The notes below the pieces were generated by a model. It ran no database searches and had not been told where the DNA came from. It saw only the letters and a program-made list of their open reading frames with translations. Positions 7,644 to 16,037 of a stretch of DNA of 64,000 nucleotides are shown here, one piece after another; within the stretch, counting starts at the first letter, position 1; each line of letters begins with the position of its first letter. A program made the position numbers and the translations under genes. This stretch comes from Pseudomonas pohangensis (GTDB lineage: Bacteria > Pseudomonadota > Gammaproteobacteria > Pseudomonadales > Pseudomonadaceae). The stretch is from positions 930,001 to 994,000 of the forward strand of contig NZ_LT629785.1 in the NCBI RefSeq assembly GCF_900105995.1. The letters are read 5' to 3'.

Positions 7644-8990
7644 TCAGAGCACGCCGGCCTTTTTCCAGGCCAGATAGCGGCTGACCAGTTCCGGGCCGAG
7701 CTCTCCGGGGCGTACGTCCAGCAGCGGCACGCCATGGGCGAGCAGGCGTTCGTGCAGGCTGCTGCGCGCATTCAGGTAACCGACAGTGCCACAGTAAGCC
7801 AGCGCCTGGTCGAAATTTTCTACCGGCTGCTCGCGCAGCTGATCGAGAACCTCCTCGCGCAGGCTGGCGAGCAGCACCCGATGCTGGCGGCCCAGGCGCT
7901 TGAGCGCGGCCAGCAGTTCCTCGTCCTCGTCGTCGCGCAGGTTGCTCAGCACCACCACCAGCGCCCGGCGCTTCTGCCGCGCCAGCAACTGGCTGACTGC
8001 CGCCGCGTAGTCGGCCGGGCGCTGGCTGCTGTGCAGGTCGTACACCGTATTGAGTAGCGCGGTGAGTTGCGCCGGGCCCTTGGTCGGGGCGAGAAAGCGC
8101 GGTTGTTCGCTGGCAAAGGTGCTCAGACCGACGGCATCGCCCTGGCGCAGGGCGACATAGGCCAGCAGCAGGCTGGCATTCAGCGCGTGGTCGAAGTGCG
8201 ACAGCTCGCCGTCCTGGCTGCGCATGCGCCGGCCGCAGTCGAGCAGGAAGATGATCTGCTGGTCACGTTCGTCCTGGTACTCGCGGACGATCGGCGTGCG
8301 TTTGCGCGCGGTCGCTTTCCAGTCGATCTGCCGCAGGATGTCGCCGTCGCGGAATTCGCGCAGCTGGTGAAACTCCATGCCCAGACCGCGACGTGGCTGC
8401 TGGCGCACGCCGAGCCGGTTGAGCCAGTCTTCCACGCCCATCAGACCGGCGCCGTGCAGGCGGGTAAAGTCGGGGTAGACGCGGGTCTGCCCGGGCAGCT
8501 CCAGCAAGCGCCGGTCTTGCCACAGGCCCAGCGGGCCGGGCAGCTGCAACTCGCAGGCAGCGAAGTGGAAATGGCCACGTTGCAGCGGGCGCAAGCGGTA
8601 ATTGAATGTGCTGGACTGGCCGGGTAGCAGGGTCACTGTCCGGGGAAAGTCGTCACATTCCATGTTGGCCGGTACATGGTCGAACACGCCGATCTGCAGT
8701 GCGCTGCTGCCGCTGTGCTGCAGGCTCAGGCGCACCTCGCTCCAGCGCCCCAGCGGCAGGTTGCCGTGCAGTTCGCGGCTTGCCGTGGGCGTTGGCAGGC
8801 GGCGCAGCAGCAGGGCGTCGACCAGGGCGATCAACAACAGGCCGCACAACAGGCCCCAGCTCAGCGGGGTGAGCAGTCCGGGCAGCTCGATATCCAGCAG
8901 CGGCAGAGTGCCGAGCAGGATGGCCAGTCCGGCGACCAAAGCGGTCAGGCCGAGCAGGCGGCGGGAGGGTTTCAGGGTGGTGGAGTTCAA
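7644..8990 (-). CDS. DUF58 domain protein (vWA-like), MoxR partner
   Basis: About 448 residues. Two hydrophobic segments near the N-terminus are followed by a beta-rich region and a C-terminal DUF58/vWA-like domain with the hallmark FHQLREFRDGDILRQIDWKA and a degenerate MIDAS (IIFLLDCGRRM). DUF58 proteins accompany MoxR ATPases and are thought to work with them in assembly of other proteins; here both sit in a membrane-protein cluster. I prefer the TTG at 8990: AGAGG precedes it by about 9 nt and it overlaps the stop of a 51-codon frame as TTGA. A GTG at 9050 in the same frame would add 20 Cys/Arg-rich residues of unlikely composition. Confidence 0.88.
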   Translation of the reverse strand: MNSTTLKPSRRLLGLTALVAGLAILLGTLPLLDIELPGLLTPLSWGLLCGLLLIALVDALLLRRLPTPTASRELHGNLPLGRWSEVRLSLQHSGSSALQIGVFDHVPANMECDDFPRTVTLLPGQSSTFNYRLRPLQRGHFHFAACELQLPGPLGLWQDRRLLELPGQTRVYPDFTRLHGAGLMGVEDWLNRLGVRQQPRRGLGMEFHQLREFRDGDILRQIDWKATARKRTPIVREYQDERDQQIIFLLDCGRRMRSQDGELSHFDHALNASLLLAYVALRQGDAVGLSTFASEQPRFLAPTKGPAQLTALLNTVYDLHSSQRPADYAAAVSQLLARQKRRALVVVLSNLRDDEDEELLAALKRLGRQHRVLLASLREEVLDQLREQPVENFDQALAYCGTVGYLNARSSLHERLLAHGVPLLDVRPGELGPELVSRYLAWKKAGVL

Positions 8991-9142
8991 ATGAGCCGGC
9001 CTCTGCTGATGAGCTGGCTCGCAACACTTTCTTCGATATTTAACCGCCACCTGTAGCTCTGTGCCGAGGAAAGCGCATCGTCCCGATACACGCGCCCCGG
9101 CAGCTCGGTGCTGTTATAGGCAAACATCCTGAACAGGCTCAT
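8987..9142 (-). CDS. Hypothetical 51-residue protein between moxR and the DUF58 gene
   Basis: A frame too short for usual cut-offs. Its ATG (9142-9140) overlaps the moxR stop as ATGA, and its TGA (8989-8987) overlaps the likely TTG start of the DUF58 gene as TTGA. The product begins MSLFRMFAYNSTELPGRVYR and ends with SQLISRGRLI; no membrane segment or known motif is visible. Coupling at both ends is the arrangement of a real operon gene. Against this, it uses codons that are rare in the neighbours (AGG, AGA, TTA). It could be a genuine small subunit, a coupling cistron, or a remnant. Moderate to low confidence. Confidence 0.4.
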   Translation of the reverse strand: MSLFRMFAYNSTELPGRVYRDDALSSAQSYRWRLNIEESVASQLISRGRLI

Positions 9143-10140
9143 AAGCGCGGTGCCGGCACCTGGTTGATCAACTGCTGCAATACCTGATCCACCGTCAGAC
9201 CCTCGATATCCAGTTCCGGCGACAGGCGCACGCGGTGGCGCAGCACCGCCAGCGCGCAGCCCTTGACGTCATCCGGCAGCACGAAGTCGCCGCCACGCAG
9301 CAAGGCGCGGGCCCGTGCGCCGCGCACCAGGGCGATGGAGGCACGCGGGCCGGCGCCGAGGACCAGGCCCGGCCAGCTGCGCGTGGTACGCGCTAGACGC
9401 ACGGCGTAGTCGAGCACCTGGGTGTCGATCGGCAGGTCGCTGGCGATCTTCTGCAGGGCCAGCACGTCCTTGGGTTGCAGCAGGGTGCGCAGCGCCGCTA
9501 CATCGAGAATCTCGCCGCGTGCCGAGCGGGTCACCTGGCGCACCATCTCCAGCTCTTCGTCCTGTTGCGGGTAGTCCATGCGCAGCTTGAGCATGAAGCG
9601 GTCCAGCTCGGCTTCGGGCAGCGGATAGGTGCCTTCCTGTTCGATCGGGTTCTGCGTGGCCATCACCAGGAACGGCAGCGGCACCGGCAGGGCGCGGCCT
9701 TCCAGGGTGACCTGACGTTCCTGCATGACCTCCAGCAGCGCGGCCTGGGTCTTGGCCGGGGCGCGGTTGATCTCGTCGGCCAGCAGCAGGTGGCAGAACA
9801 CCGGACCCTTGCGCAGCTTGAACTGCTCGGACTGCAGGTCGTACACCGCATGGCCGGTGACGTCGCTGGGCATCAGGTCGGGGGTGAACTGGATGCGCGC
9901 GAACTCGCCGCCGAAGCAACGCGCCAGCGCACGCACCAGCAGGGTCTTGCCGAGGCCCGGAACGCCCTCGACCAGCACATGGCCGCCGGCGATCAGGGCA
10001 GTGAGCAGATCCTCGATCACCGCATTCTGGCCGATCACTGCCTTCTGCAATTCGCCGCGCAGGGCCTGGGCCAGCTGGGTGGCACGCTGGCGGTTGGTAT
10101 TGCTCTGGTTCGGCGCCGGGGCTGCGGGTTGATCACTCAT
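9139..10140 (-). CDS. MoxR family AAA+ ATPase
   Basis: A 333-residue MoxR-type AAA+ ATPase, a class of chaperone-like enzymes that assemble or activate partner complexes, usually together with vWA/DUF58 proteins. Walker A is GVPGLGKT (residues 59-66), Walker B LLLADEIN (118-125), sensor 1 ATQNP (161-165), and the arginine-finger region follows as ELDRFMLK. The Gln/Pro/Ala-rich N-terminal 20 residues are likely unstructured. The ATG at 10140 is the natural start. A family B REP lies in the 99 bp between this gene and the upstream DUF4350 gene; downstream it is ATGA-coupled to a 51-codon frame leading into the DUF58 gene. Confidence 0.95.
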   Translation of the reverse strand: MSDQPAAPAPNQSNTNRQRATQLAQALRGELQKAVIGQNAVIEDLLTALIAGGHVLVEGVPGLGKTLLVRALARCFGGEFARIQFTPDLMPSDVTGHAVYDLQSEQFKLRKGPVFCHLLLADEINRAPAKTQAALLEVMQERQVTLEGRALPVPLPFLVMATQNPIEQEGTYPLPEAELDRFMLKLRMDYPQQDEELEMVRQVTRSARGEILDVAALRTLLQPKDVLALQKIASDLPIDTQVLDYAVRLARTTRSWPGLVLGAGPRASIALVRGARARALLRGGDFVLPDDVKGCALAVLRHRVRLSPELDIEGLTVDQVLQQLINQVPAPRL

Positions 10141-10180
10141 GGTCGTGTCCTGTTCTGAAAATGGGTCGATGAAGGCTTCT

Positions 10181-10243
10181 GTAGGAGCGGGCTTGCCCGC
10201 GATAGCGAGTCGGCTGCCCTGTCGCGGGCAAGCCCGCTCCTAC
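10181..10243. repeat. REP element pair, family B
   Basis: GTAGGAGCGGGCTTGCCCGC and its exact inverse ending in GCTCCTAC frame a 23 bp centre. This is the classic Pseudomonas REP. It lies inside the operon, and its right arm supplies the TAG stop (10242-10240) of the DUF4350 gene. Confidence 0.95.
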
Positions 10244-11589
10244 AGGGTTGGCGGTGCGGCCGTTGATGGTTTGGCTGGGTCCTTTTTACGCATGGCTGAT
10301 TCGGGTTTGACACTACCGGCGTTGGCCCGGTCCAGACGATTACGCAGCTGCTGCAACTGGCCGACCTTGCGGGTGAAGGCCGCTGCCGCCAGCGCTTGTT
10401 TGGCCGGCGGGCGCATCAGCTGACTGATGGTGCCGGAAGTCAGCCGGCTGAAACCACCGAGCAGCTGCCACTGTTCGGCTACCGGCAAGCGCTCGAAACC
10501 GGGATGGCGGCGCTGCGCACACTGGCGGATATCCTTCTGCAGCTCCGTCAGCAGTGCCTGCTGCCCGCCATGCCGCAGCAGGAAGTCGGCGCTGCCGTGC
10601 AAGTGCTCCTGCAGTTGCCGCCGCGCGCGGCTGACCGGCGCCAGCAACGGACCCTGACGCACGCCGTGGTACCACAGGCTGAACAGGGCGAGCAGGGCGA
10701 GGGCGCTGACGGCCAGCGGGAAATGCTTGAACAGCAGGCTCAGCAGGTTCGGCCGGTCGGCACGGTAGACCAGCTGTACCGTGCTGTCCTGGGTCAGGTA
10801 CCAGAGCAGCCAGGCGTTGTCGTGCAGGTCGATTTGCTGGTTTTCCCAGAGCCAGACGTCGGTCAGCACGGTGACCATGCCGGCGCCGGCATACAACTGC
10901 AGCATATGGGTGGCATCGCCACTGTTGGCCCAGGCATGGGCGCGGTTCTGGCTGTCGTTGAGGTGAAATTCGGTATCGAAGCCGACATAGGCCGGCGCTT
11001 GTTCGTCAGGCAGGTAGAGTTTGGTCAGCTGCGGGTAATGGTCGAGTGCTTGCGCATCTTCTGTGGGCAGGTCAGCGGTGCTGCTCTGCGCAGGCTGCGA
11101 CGGTTCCGTTGGGTTCACGCCTGTGTCGGGGACATCCGCCCCCGGTTCGCCCTGATCCGCCTGCGGCAGGTCGGCGCTGAGAAACTGCTGGATGCCCAGC
11201 GGGTCGAGCAGCGGGTCGCCACTGGCGGCTTTTTTCTCGTCCCACAGGCGTTCGGCGACCAGCACCAGATGCCCGCCGCGACTGGTCCAGTCCATCAGCT
11301 GTTGGACGGTGTCGGCATTCATGCCCTGACGGTCGCTGAACAGCAGCAGCGTGTGGCCCTCACTGGGCAGCTTGGCCAGCTGGTGCAGGTCGTCGGTATG
11401 GGTTACCTGCAGGCCGCGCTGGCGCAGAAAACTTTCGGCGGCCAGATAGGGGTTGTTGCGCGCTTCCGGCGCCGGGCCGTGTTTGACTTCATCGTTATAG
11501 GGCTGCAGATGGCCGAGCAGCGCAATGGCCAGCAGCCCGAGCAGCAGAAACAGCCCGGCACCCAGATAGAACCTGCGCTGGCGGCTCAT
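10240..11589 (-). CDS. DUF4350 domain membrane protein
   Basis: A 449-residue protein. Residues 1-30 hold a signal-anchor (FYLGAGLFLLLGLLAIALLG). A DUF4350-like region follows, with NPYLAAESFLRQRGLQV and TLLLFSDRQGMNADTVQQL, then a Pro/Asp-rich linker, a second membrane segment (LAVSALALLALFSLWYHGV) and a cytoplasmic basic tail. This is the GATase-like DUF4350 architecture commonly encoded beside MoxR, DUF58 and DUF4129 genes. The ATG at 11589 overlaps the upstream stop as ATGA, so the 14-codon-longer start at 11631 is rejected. The TAG stop is created by the REP at 10181-10243. Confidence 0.85.
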   Translation of the reverse strand: MSRQRRFYLGAGLFLLLGLLAIALLGHLQPYNDEVKHGPAPEARNNPYLAAESFLRQRGLQVTHTDDLHQLAKLPSEGHTLLLFSDRQGMNADTVQQLMDWTSRGGHLVLVAERLWDEKKAASGDPLLDPLGIQQFLSADLPQADQGEPGADVPDTGVNPTEPSQPAQSSTADLPTEDAQALDHYPQLTKLYLPDEQAPAYVGFDTEFHLNDSQNRAHAWANSGDATHMLQLYAGAGMVTVLTDVWLWENQQIDLHDNAWLLWYLTQDSTVQLVYRADRPNLLSLLFKHFPLAVSALALLALFSLWYHGVRQGPLLAPVSRARRQLQEHLHGSADFLLRHGGQQALLTELQKDIRQCAQRRHPGFERLPVAEQWQLLGGFSRLTSGTISQLMRPPAKQALAAAAFTRKVGQLQQLRNRLDRANAGSVKPESAMRKKDPAKPSTAAPPTL

Positions 11590-13169
11590 GCGCCACCTGC
11601 CTGCGGGAACAGTTCGCGCCAGGCTTCGCACAACTGCGGACCGGCGTCAGCGGCGGGCAGTTGATGGCCATAGGCAACTCGTTGCCAGTCGCGGGTGAGT
11701 TGCTGGCTGAACTGCTCGAGTGCCGGTTGTTCGAGATGGCGGACCAGTTGCAGTACTTCGTTTTCGGTGTGCGAGCCTTTCAATGGCAGCTGGAAGTCGT
11801 GCAGCAGATGGCTTAGCAGGCCGCGATAGAGCAGACCGAGGGCTGCACGCGGCTGGCTGGCCCACAGCTGTTCGGCACTGCCGGCGATATCGTCCGGCAA
11901 GCTGTGCGGTGCCACCTGCAGACCGAACAGCACCTCGGGGGCATCGCGGCGCGGGCGTTGCGGCAGATGCAGACGCCGGCTGAAGGTGCGCAGCCAGTCG
12001 CGGTAACGCCATAGCAGCAGGCCGACCAGACAGAACAGGCTGCCCCACAGCATTGCTTCCAGCAGCAGCGCCAGCCATTCCACGCTGCCCAGCCCGCCAA
12101 GCAGAAGCAGCAGGTTTTTCAGACCCTGCAGCCAGCTGCTGTCGCTGTCGTCCGCCGGCTTGTCGGTAGCGGCATCACCCAGCCGCCAGCGCGTGACGGT
12201 TTCACGGTTCTCGAACGGTGGCTGGTCGAGCAGGGCCTTGATCTGCTGTTGCGCCGCAGAGCTGGTCAGCTGCTGATGTTCGAGGCGCGGTTTGTCCGGG
12301 CCGAGCGGGTCGTCAAACGGAATCGGGCAAGTGCTCGGGCCGGCTTCGGCGGCCTGCAGCGGGTTGTGCGGCTGCGCCAGCAGCAGGGCAAAACCGAGCA
12401 GCAGGGCGTAGGCCGAGCCCCCCAGACGCTGGCGCAGGCGGCGGAACTGCAGTTCGATGTCCCAGGCTTCCAGTGCGGTGCGCCGGTTCAGGTACAGGCT
12501 GAAACCGCAGGCCACATACACCGGCTCCCAGACGCACAGCAGCAGGGCATAGAACAGGTTGGACAGGTGCTCCAGCCACAGCCAGTCGCCACCGGCACTG
12601 CCGAGCAGGATCTGCCAGCGCCAGTCGATTTCCATCTGTTGCGGCAGCAGCAAATACATCAGTGCCAGCAGGCCGAGCCACAGTGCACTTTCGATATGCA
12701 CACCGACCACCGTCAGCCAGCTGGCGGCGCCGCTGTCGCGCTGGCCGAGTACCACCAGCCGCTGGCTGCGGGCACTGCCGGACAGACCTTCGAGTTGCAG
12801 CACCGGCAGATCGAAGCTGCGCGTCGGACTCAGGCGGCGCCAGGTCAGGCTGGCCAGCAGTTGCGGCCGCAGCAGGTCGGGCAGGGCGCGCAGTGCCTCT
12901 TTCAGTGTTGGCGGAGCGCCAAACAGGCTGCGCGAGAGGATATGCAGCGGCAGGCGCTCGAACAGCGGCTTGAGCCACCAGAACAAGGCCAGGCTCCAGA
13001 ACGGCGCTTGCCAGAACAGCAGGGTCAGCAGGGCGAACACCGGCAGGGTCAGCAACGCCCAGCTGCTGACCAGCAGGCGCGCCTGCCGACGGGCCAGCAG
13101 CGTGCCGAGATCCAGCGCTTCCCAGGCACTGCGCGGGCGGATCGCCGCGTTGGCGTCAGTCAGGCGCAT
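11586..13169 (-). CDS. DUF4129 domain membrane protein
   Basis: A 527-residue integral membrane protein with hydrophobic segments near residues 35-60, 165-190, 200-225 and 260-275, a periplasmic region around residues 290-370, another membrane span (about 375-410) and a C-terminal cytosolic DUF4129 domain (QPRAALGLLYRGLLSHL, TENEVLQLV). DUF4129 proteins accompany MoxR/DUF58 systems; the molecular role is unknown. The ATG at 13169 (MRLTDANAA) overlaps the end of the SpoIIM-like gene by 14 bp; a longer start would run further into that gene and give Trp/Cys-rich residues. It ends ATGA-coupled to the DUF4350 gene. Confidence 0.85.
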   Translation of the reverse strand: MRLTDANAAIRPRSAWEALDLGTLLARRQARLLVSSWALLTLPVFALLTLLFWQAPFWSLALFWWLKPLFERLPLHILSRSLFGAPPTLKEALRALPDLLRPQLLASLTWRRLSPTRSFDLPVLQLEGLSGSARSQRLVVLGQRDSGAASWLTVVGVHIESALWLGLLALMYLLLPQQMEIDWRWQILLGSAGGDWLWLEHLSNLFYALLLCVWEPVYVACGFSLYLNRRTALEAWDIELQFRRLRQRLGGSAYALLLGFALLLAQPHNPLQAAEAGPSTCPIPFDDPLGPDKPRLEHQQLTSSAAQQQIKALLDQPPFENRETVTRWRLGDAATDKPADDSDSSWLQGLKNLLLLLGGLGSVEWLALLLEAMLWGSLFCLVGLLLWRYRDWLRTFSRRLHLPQRPRRDAPEVLFGLQVAPHSLPDDIAGSAEQLWASQPRAALGLLYRGLLSHLLHDFQLPLKGSHTENEVLQLVRHLEQPALEQFSQQLTRDWQRVAYGHQLPAADAGPQLCEAWRELFPQAGGA

Positions 13170-14136
13170 GGGTTGTTCGTCCGGCCAGACCCAGATAGGC
13201 CAGCACCAGCAGCCACAAGCCGGCACCCACGGCATATTTCACTGCCGGCCCGGTGTAGGTCATGGAAGACCAGTAGGCCTCGATAAAGGCGGCAAGCAAC
13301 AGGAACAGCGCTGCACCACTGAGCAGGCGGATCGCCGGTTGCGCGGCCAGGCGCAGGGCTTCGCTGCGCGTGTGGCGGCCCGCTGCCAGCAAGGCCCAAC
13401 CCAGTTTCAGACCCGCTGCGCCAGCCAGCACGATGGCGTTCAGTTCGAAGGCACCGTGGCCGACGACGAACGACCAGAAGGGTTCGCCATAACCGATCTG
13501 GCTCAGATGGCCGGATACCGCGCCGATCATCAGGCCGTTGAACAGCAGGAAGAACAGGCTGCCCAGCCCGAACAGCAGGCCACTGGCGAAGGTCTGAAAG
13601 GCGATGCCGATGTTGTTCATGATGTAGTAGCCGAACATCACCCAGTCCTGCTCCGAGCCGCGCTCGCCGAAGCGTCCCAGGCGGCTGGCATCCGGGTCGT
13701 ACATGCTTTCCATGGACTGCACCTGGGCCGGGTCCATCACGCTGTAGACCAGTTCCGGCACCAGATAGACCAGCAGACCCATGATCAGCATGCCGCCGTA
13801 GAAGCACAGCGCCGCCGCCAGCACGAAGCGCCACTGGCTGCGCACCAGCTGCGGCAAGCCGCCGAGCAGGAAGGCAATCAGCCGTGCGCGCAGGTGGCTG
13901 CGGTGGCGGTAGAACTGCTGGTGGCCGCGCAGGGTCAGTTGCTGCAGGCGCTCGATCAGCCGGTTGCTGTAACCGCGCGCCTCGGCCAGCGCCTGTTGCT
14001 GGCAGATCTGCCGGTAGTCGCTGGCAAAGGTTTCGCAATCCTTGCCACTCAGCTTGCCGCGTTCCAGGGCCGCAAGCTGGCGGGCAAAGCGTTGCCAGGT
14101 GGACTGATGGCGCTTCTCGAAGGATGCCTGTTTCAT
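13156..14136 (-). CDS. SpoIIM-like (stage II sporulation protein M / DUF95) membrane protein
   Basis: A 326-residue protein with a basic, helical N-terminus of about 100 residues and roughly six hydrophobic segments. The DUF95/SpoIIM signature is visible: MFGYYIMNNIGIAFQTFASG (near residues 166-185) and FVVGHGAFELNAIVLAGAAG. Non-sporulating bacteria carry such proteins beside RDD, DUF4129 and MoxR genes, where they may form part of one membrane complex. It begins 13 bp after the RDD gene ends. Confidence 0.9.
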   Translation of the reverse strand: MKQASFEKRHQSTWQRFARQLAALERGKLSGKDCETFASDYRQICQQQALAEARGYSNRLIERLQQLTLRGHQQFYRHRSHLRARLIAFLLGGLPQLVRSQWRFVLAAALCFYGGMLIMGLLVYLVPELVYSVMDPAQVQSMESMYDPDASRLGRFGERGSEQDWVMFGYYIMNNIGIAFQTFASGLLFGLGSLFFLLFNGLMIGAVSGHLSQIGYGEPFWSFVVGHGAFELNAIVLAGAAGLKLGWALLAAGRHTRSEALRLAAQPAIRLLSGAALFLLLAAFIEAYWSSMTYTGPAVKYAVGAGLWLLVLAYLGLAGRTTHAPD

Positions 14137-14149
14137 GCCGGCGCCCGGG

Positions 14150-14878
14150 TCATGTCAGCAGCCCGCGGGCGATGCCATTCAGGCGCGCACCTGCCTGTTC
14201 AGCAGGAACCTGCAGGGTGTCGGCGAGGATGCCGGCGAGTTCTTCGCGGCGGGCCGCGGACAAGCCGGCCTGGCGTTCGGCAAAGGCCAGTATGGCCCTT
14301 TGCTCGTCACGACTGAGGACCACTGGTGCGACCTCGGCGGCCACTTCCGGCAGCTCGCTGGCGGCTGGCGGCAGGTCGCGGTAGACCACCAGGGTGCCGG
14401 CGGCCAGATCACCGAGCCGCTTGAAGGCCGGATGGTTCAGGCAACTGAGAATGCCCAGGGTGTAGCCGAACGGTAGCAGGTCGACGAAGCGCAGCAGGTT
14501 GCGCGTCAGCGAGGCGGCCCAGCCGACCGGCGTGCCGTCGTCATGGATCACCCGCAGGCCGAGCCATTGCTTGCCCGGCGAACGGCCCTGGTTGAGCACC
14601 TCGAACAACACCATGTACCACCAGGTCACCAGAAACAGCAGGATCGCGCCGAGGCCGGCACCCAGCTCGCCGAGCAGGCCAAGCACGATATACAGCACCA
14701 GCAGGATCGCCCCGCGAATGCCCAGATCGATGGCAAACGCCAGCGCCCGCGGCACCAGCCCGGCCGGGCGCAGCAGCAGGTCGATACCTTCCGGCGTTTC
14801 CACGCGCAGACGGGTATCCAGCAGGGTTTGCTGGGTACCTGACGGGCCGGGGTTGGCTGGGGGAGCAATCGGTGACAT
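14150..14878 (-). CDS. RDD family membrane protein
   Basis: A 242-residue protein with the RDD domain (PF06271): GLVPRALAFAIDLGIRG holds the R and D, the membrane part follows (ILLVLYIVLGLLG, GAILLFLVTWWYMVLFEVL), then NQGRSPGKQWLGLRV. The C-terminal 80 residues are soluble and helical. RDD proteins are small membrane proteins, some with cation-exchange activity; here it heads the SpoIIM/DUF4129/DUF4350/MoxR/DUF58 series. The ATG at 14878 (MSPIAPPANPG) is preferred over one at 14932 that would add an Arg/Cys-rich stretch. Confidence 0.9.
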   Translation of the reverse strand: MSPIAPPANPGPSGTQQTLLDTRLRVETPEGIDLLLRPAGLVPRALAFAIDLGIRGAILLVLYIVLGLLGELGAGLGAILLFLVTWWYMVLFEVLNQGRSPGKQWLGLRVIHDDGTPVGWAASLTRNLLRFVDLLPFGYTLGILSCLNHPAFKRLGDLAAGTLVVYRDLPPAASELPEVAAEVAPVVLSRDEQRAILAFAERQAGLSAARREELAGILADTLQVPAEQAGARLNGIARGLLT

Positions 14879-14968
14879 GCGCGGGCTGCAAAGACAAAGC
14901 CCGATGCTAGCCAGCCACGCACGGCGAAGCAACCGCCATGCGTAATTGCTGGTGCGCGGATGGGAGAA

Positions 14969-15730
14969 TCAATTGGCTGGCGGCAGCACGCCGAAGATTA
15001 TGCGGTACAGCACGCCAAAACTTAGTGTGAGCAATGGCATCGTCCAGATCAGGCCAATGCCCAGCGGGACGATGCTCAGCAGAATTATCAGACCCAGTGT
15101 CAGGCACAGCCCAAGTACCTTGAACCAGTGCTGGTGAATCGCCTTGCGCGAGGTTTCCAGTGCTTGCCAGGGTGACAGGCCGCGCTCGGCGACCAGGGGA
15201 ATGGCCAGCAGGTAGGCGATACTCAGGTAAATACCCGGGATAACCAGCAACATGTAACCTACGGCGATCAGTATGGTCATGAGTACGCCGGTGACCAGCA
15301 ACGGCAAGAACTTGCTGAATTGACTGAATACCAGATTGATCGAAACCGCTTGGCCGGCTGCCCGGCGGATGCCGATCAGGTAGATGCCGGCCACAAAGGG
15401 ATAGGTCAGTGCGCTGCTCAACAGGTTGAACAGTTGATCGGAAAAAATCCGGTTCTCCGAACTGGCAGTATCCAGCAGGCCAAGCAGGGTCAGAACCACG
15501 GCAAGTGCAAACATGCCGGCAAACATTGCGACATAGAGCAGCAGATAACCACCGATGATCAACCCCTTGCTGCCTTTTACCAGCGCCCAGGCCTGATTGA
15601 TGACGTTATCAACGCCGAAGTCATAGCCGCGGGAAAGGGCCTCCTGGACTGAGGGGGCTTGCTCGCTGGCCACAGCGCTTTGCAGCTGGCTGGCAGGTGG
15701 CGTGTAGGGATTGGTATCCGCATCATTCAT
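14969..15730 (-). CDS. Multi-pass membrane protein of unknown function (YciC/BPSS1780-like)
   Basis: A 253-residue protein. The first 55 residues are soluble and Pro/Ser/Asp-rich (NPYTPPASQLQ). About six hydrophobic segments follow, with GIYLIGIRRAAGQ and the glycerophosphoryl-diester-phosphodiesterase-like membrane pattern (LSIAYLLAIPLVAERGLSPWQALETS) of YciC-type proteins. The ATG at 15730 lies 8 nt after AAGGA; an ATG at 15737-15739 overlaps that site and is less likely. It is the first gene of the minus-strand cluster, with a 90 bp gap to the RDD gene. Confidence 0.75.
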   Translation of the reverse strand: MNDADTNPYTPPASQLQSAVASEQAPSVQEALSRGYDFGVDNVINQAWALVKGSKGLIIGGYLLLYVAMFAGMFALAVVLTLLGLLDTASSENRIFSDQLFNLLSSALTYPFVAGIYLIGIRRAAGQAVSINLVFSQFSKFLPLLVTGVLMTILIAVGYMLLVIPGIYLSIAYLLAIPLVAERGLSPWQALETSRKAIHQHWFKVLGLCLTLGLIILLSIVPLGIGLIWTMPLLTLSFGVLYRIIFGVLPPAN

Positions 15731-16037
15731 GGTCAGCATCCTTATTGACCGGGTTTGCCGGCAAGCCCGATATGCTATCGAAGGCTGGTTGGTTCCGGCA
15801 ATAAAGCCGGGCTATGCGCTGTGCGGGAAGCTTTTGCCAGCATTCCGGGTTAGTGCTGGTTTCCTTTAAGTGCGGCAGGCTCCTAAACTGCAAAGCCGTC
15901 GCTGCGGGCCGCTGATTTTCTGTGGGAGGGCCGCCCGCGGCGCGAGTTGCTGGATTTTCGCGGCGAGTCGCCCCACATGCACTCTCGACTTTTATGGGAG
16001 AGGGATAATCCTCTAGGACTGACATAAGGAATTCGTC
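15731..16037. other. Intergenic region between divergent genes
   Basis: 307 bp. It contains a degraded family A REP at 15922-15975 and the AAGGA of sbcB at 16027-16031. A short inverted pair, GGGTTTGCCGGCAAGCCC, lies at about 15751-15768 near the minus-strand gene. No coding frame or RNA gene was recognised. Confidence 0.5.
15922..15975. repeat. Degenerate REP element, family A
   Basis: GTGGGAGGGCCGCCCGCGG at 15922 and TCGCGGCGAGTCGCCCCAC near 15958-15975 match the two arms of family A with mismatches. Confidence 0.7.

Noticed and set aside
9050..9056. GTG at 9050 as DUF58 start
   Set aside because: It would add 20 Cys/Arg/His-rich residues; the TTG at 8990 has AGAGG at good spacing and an exact stop overlap. 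Kept only as an alternative.
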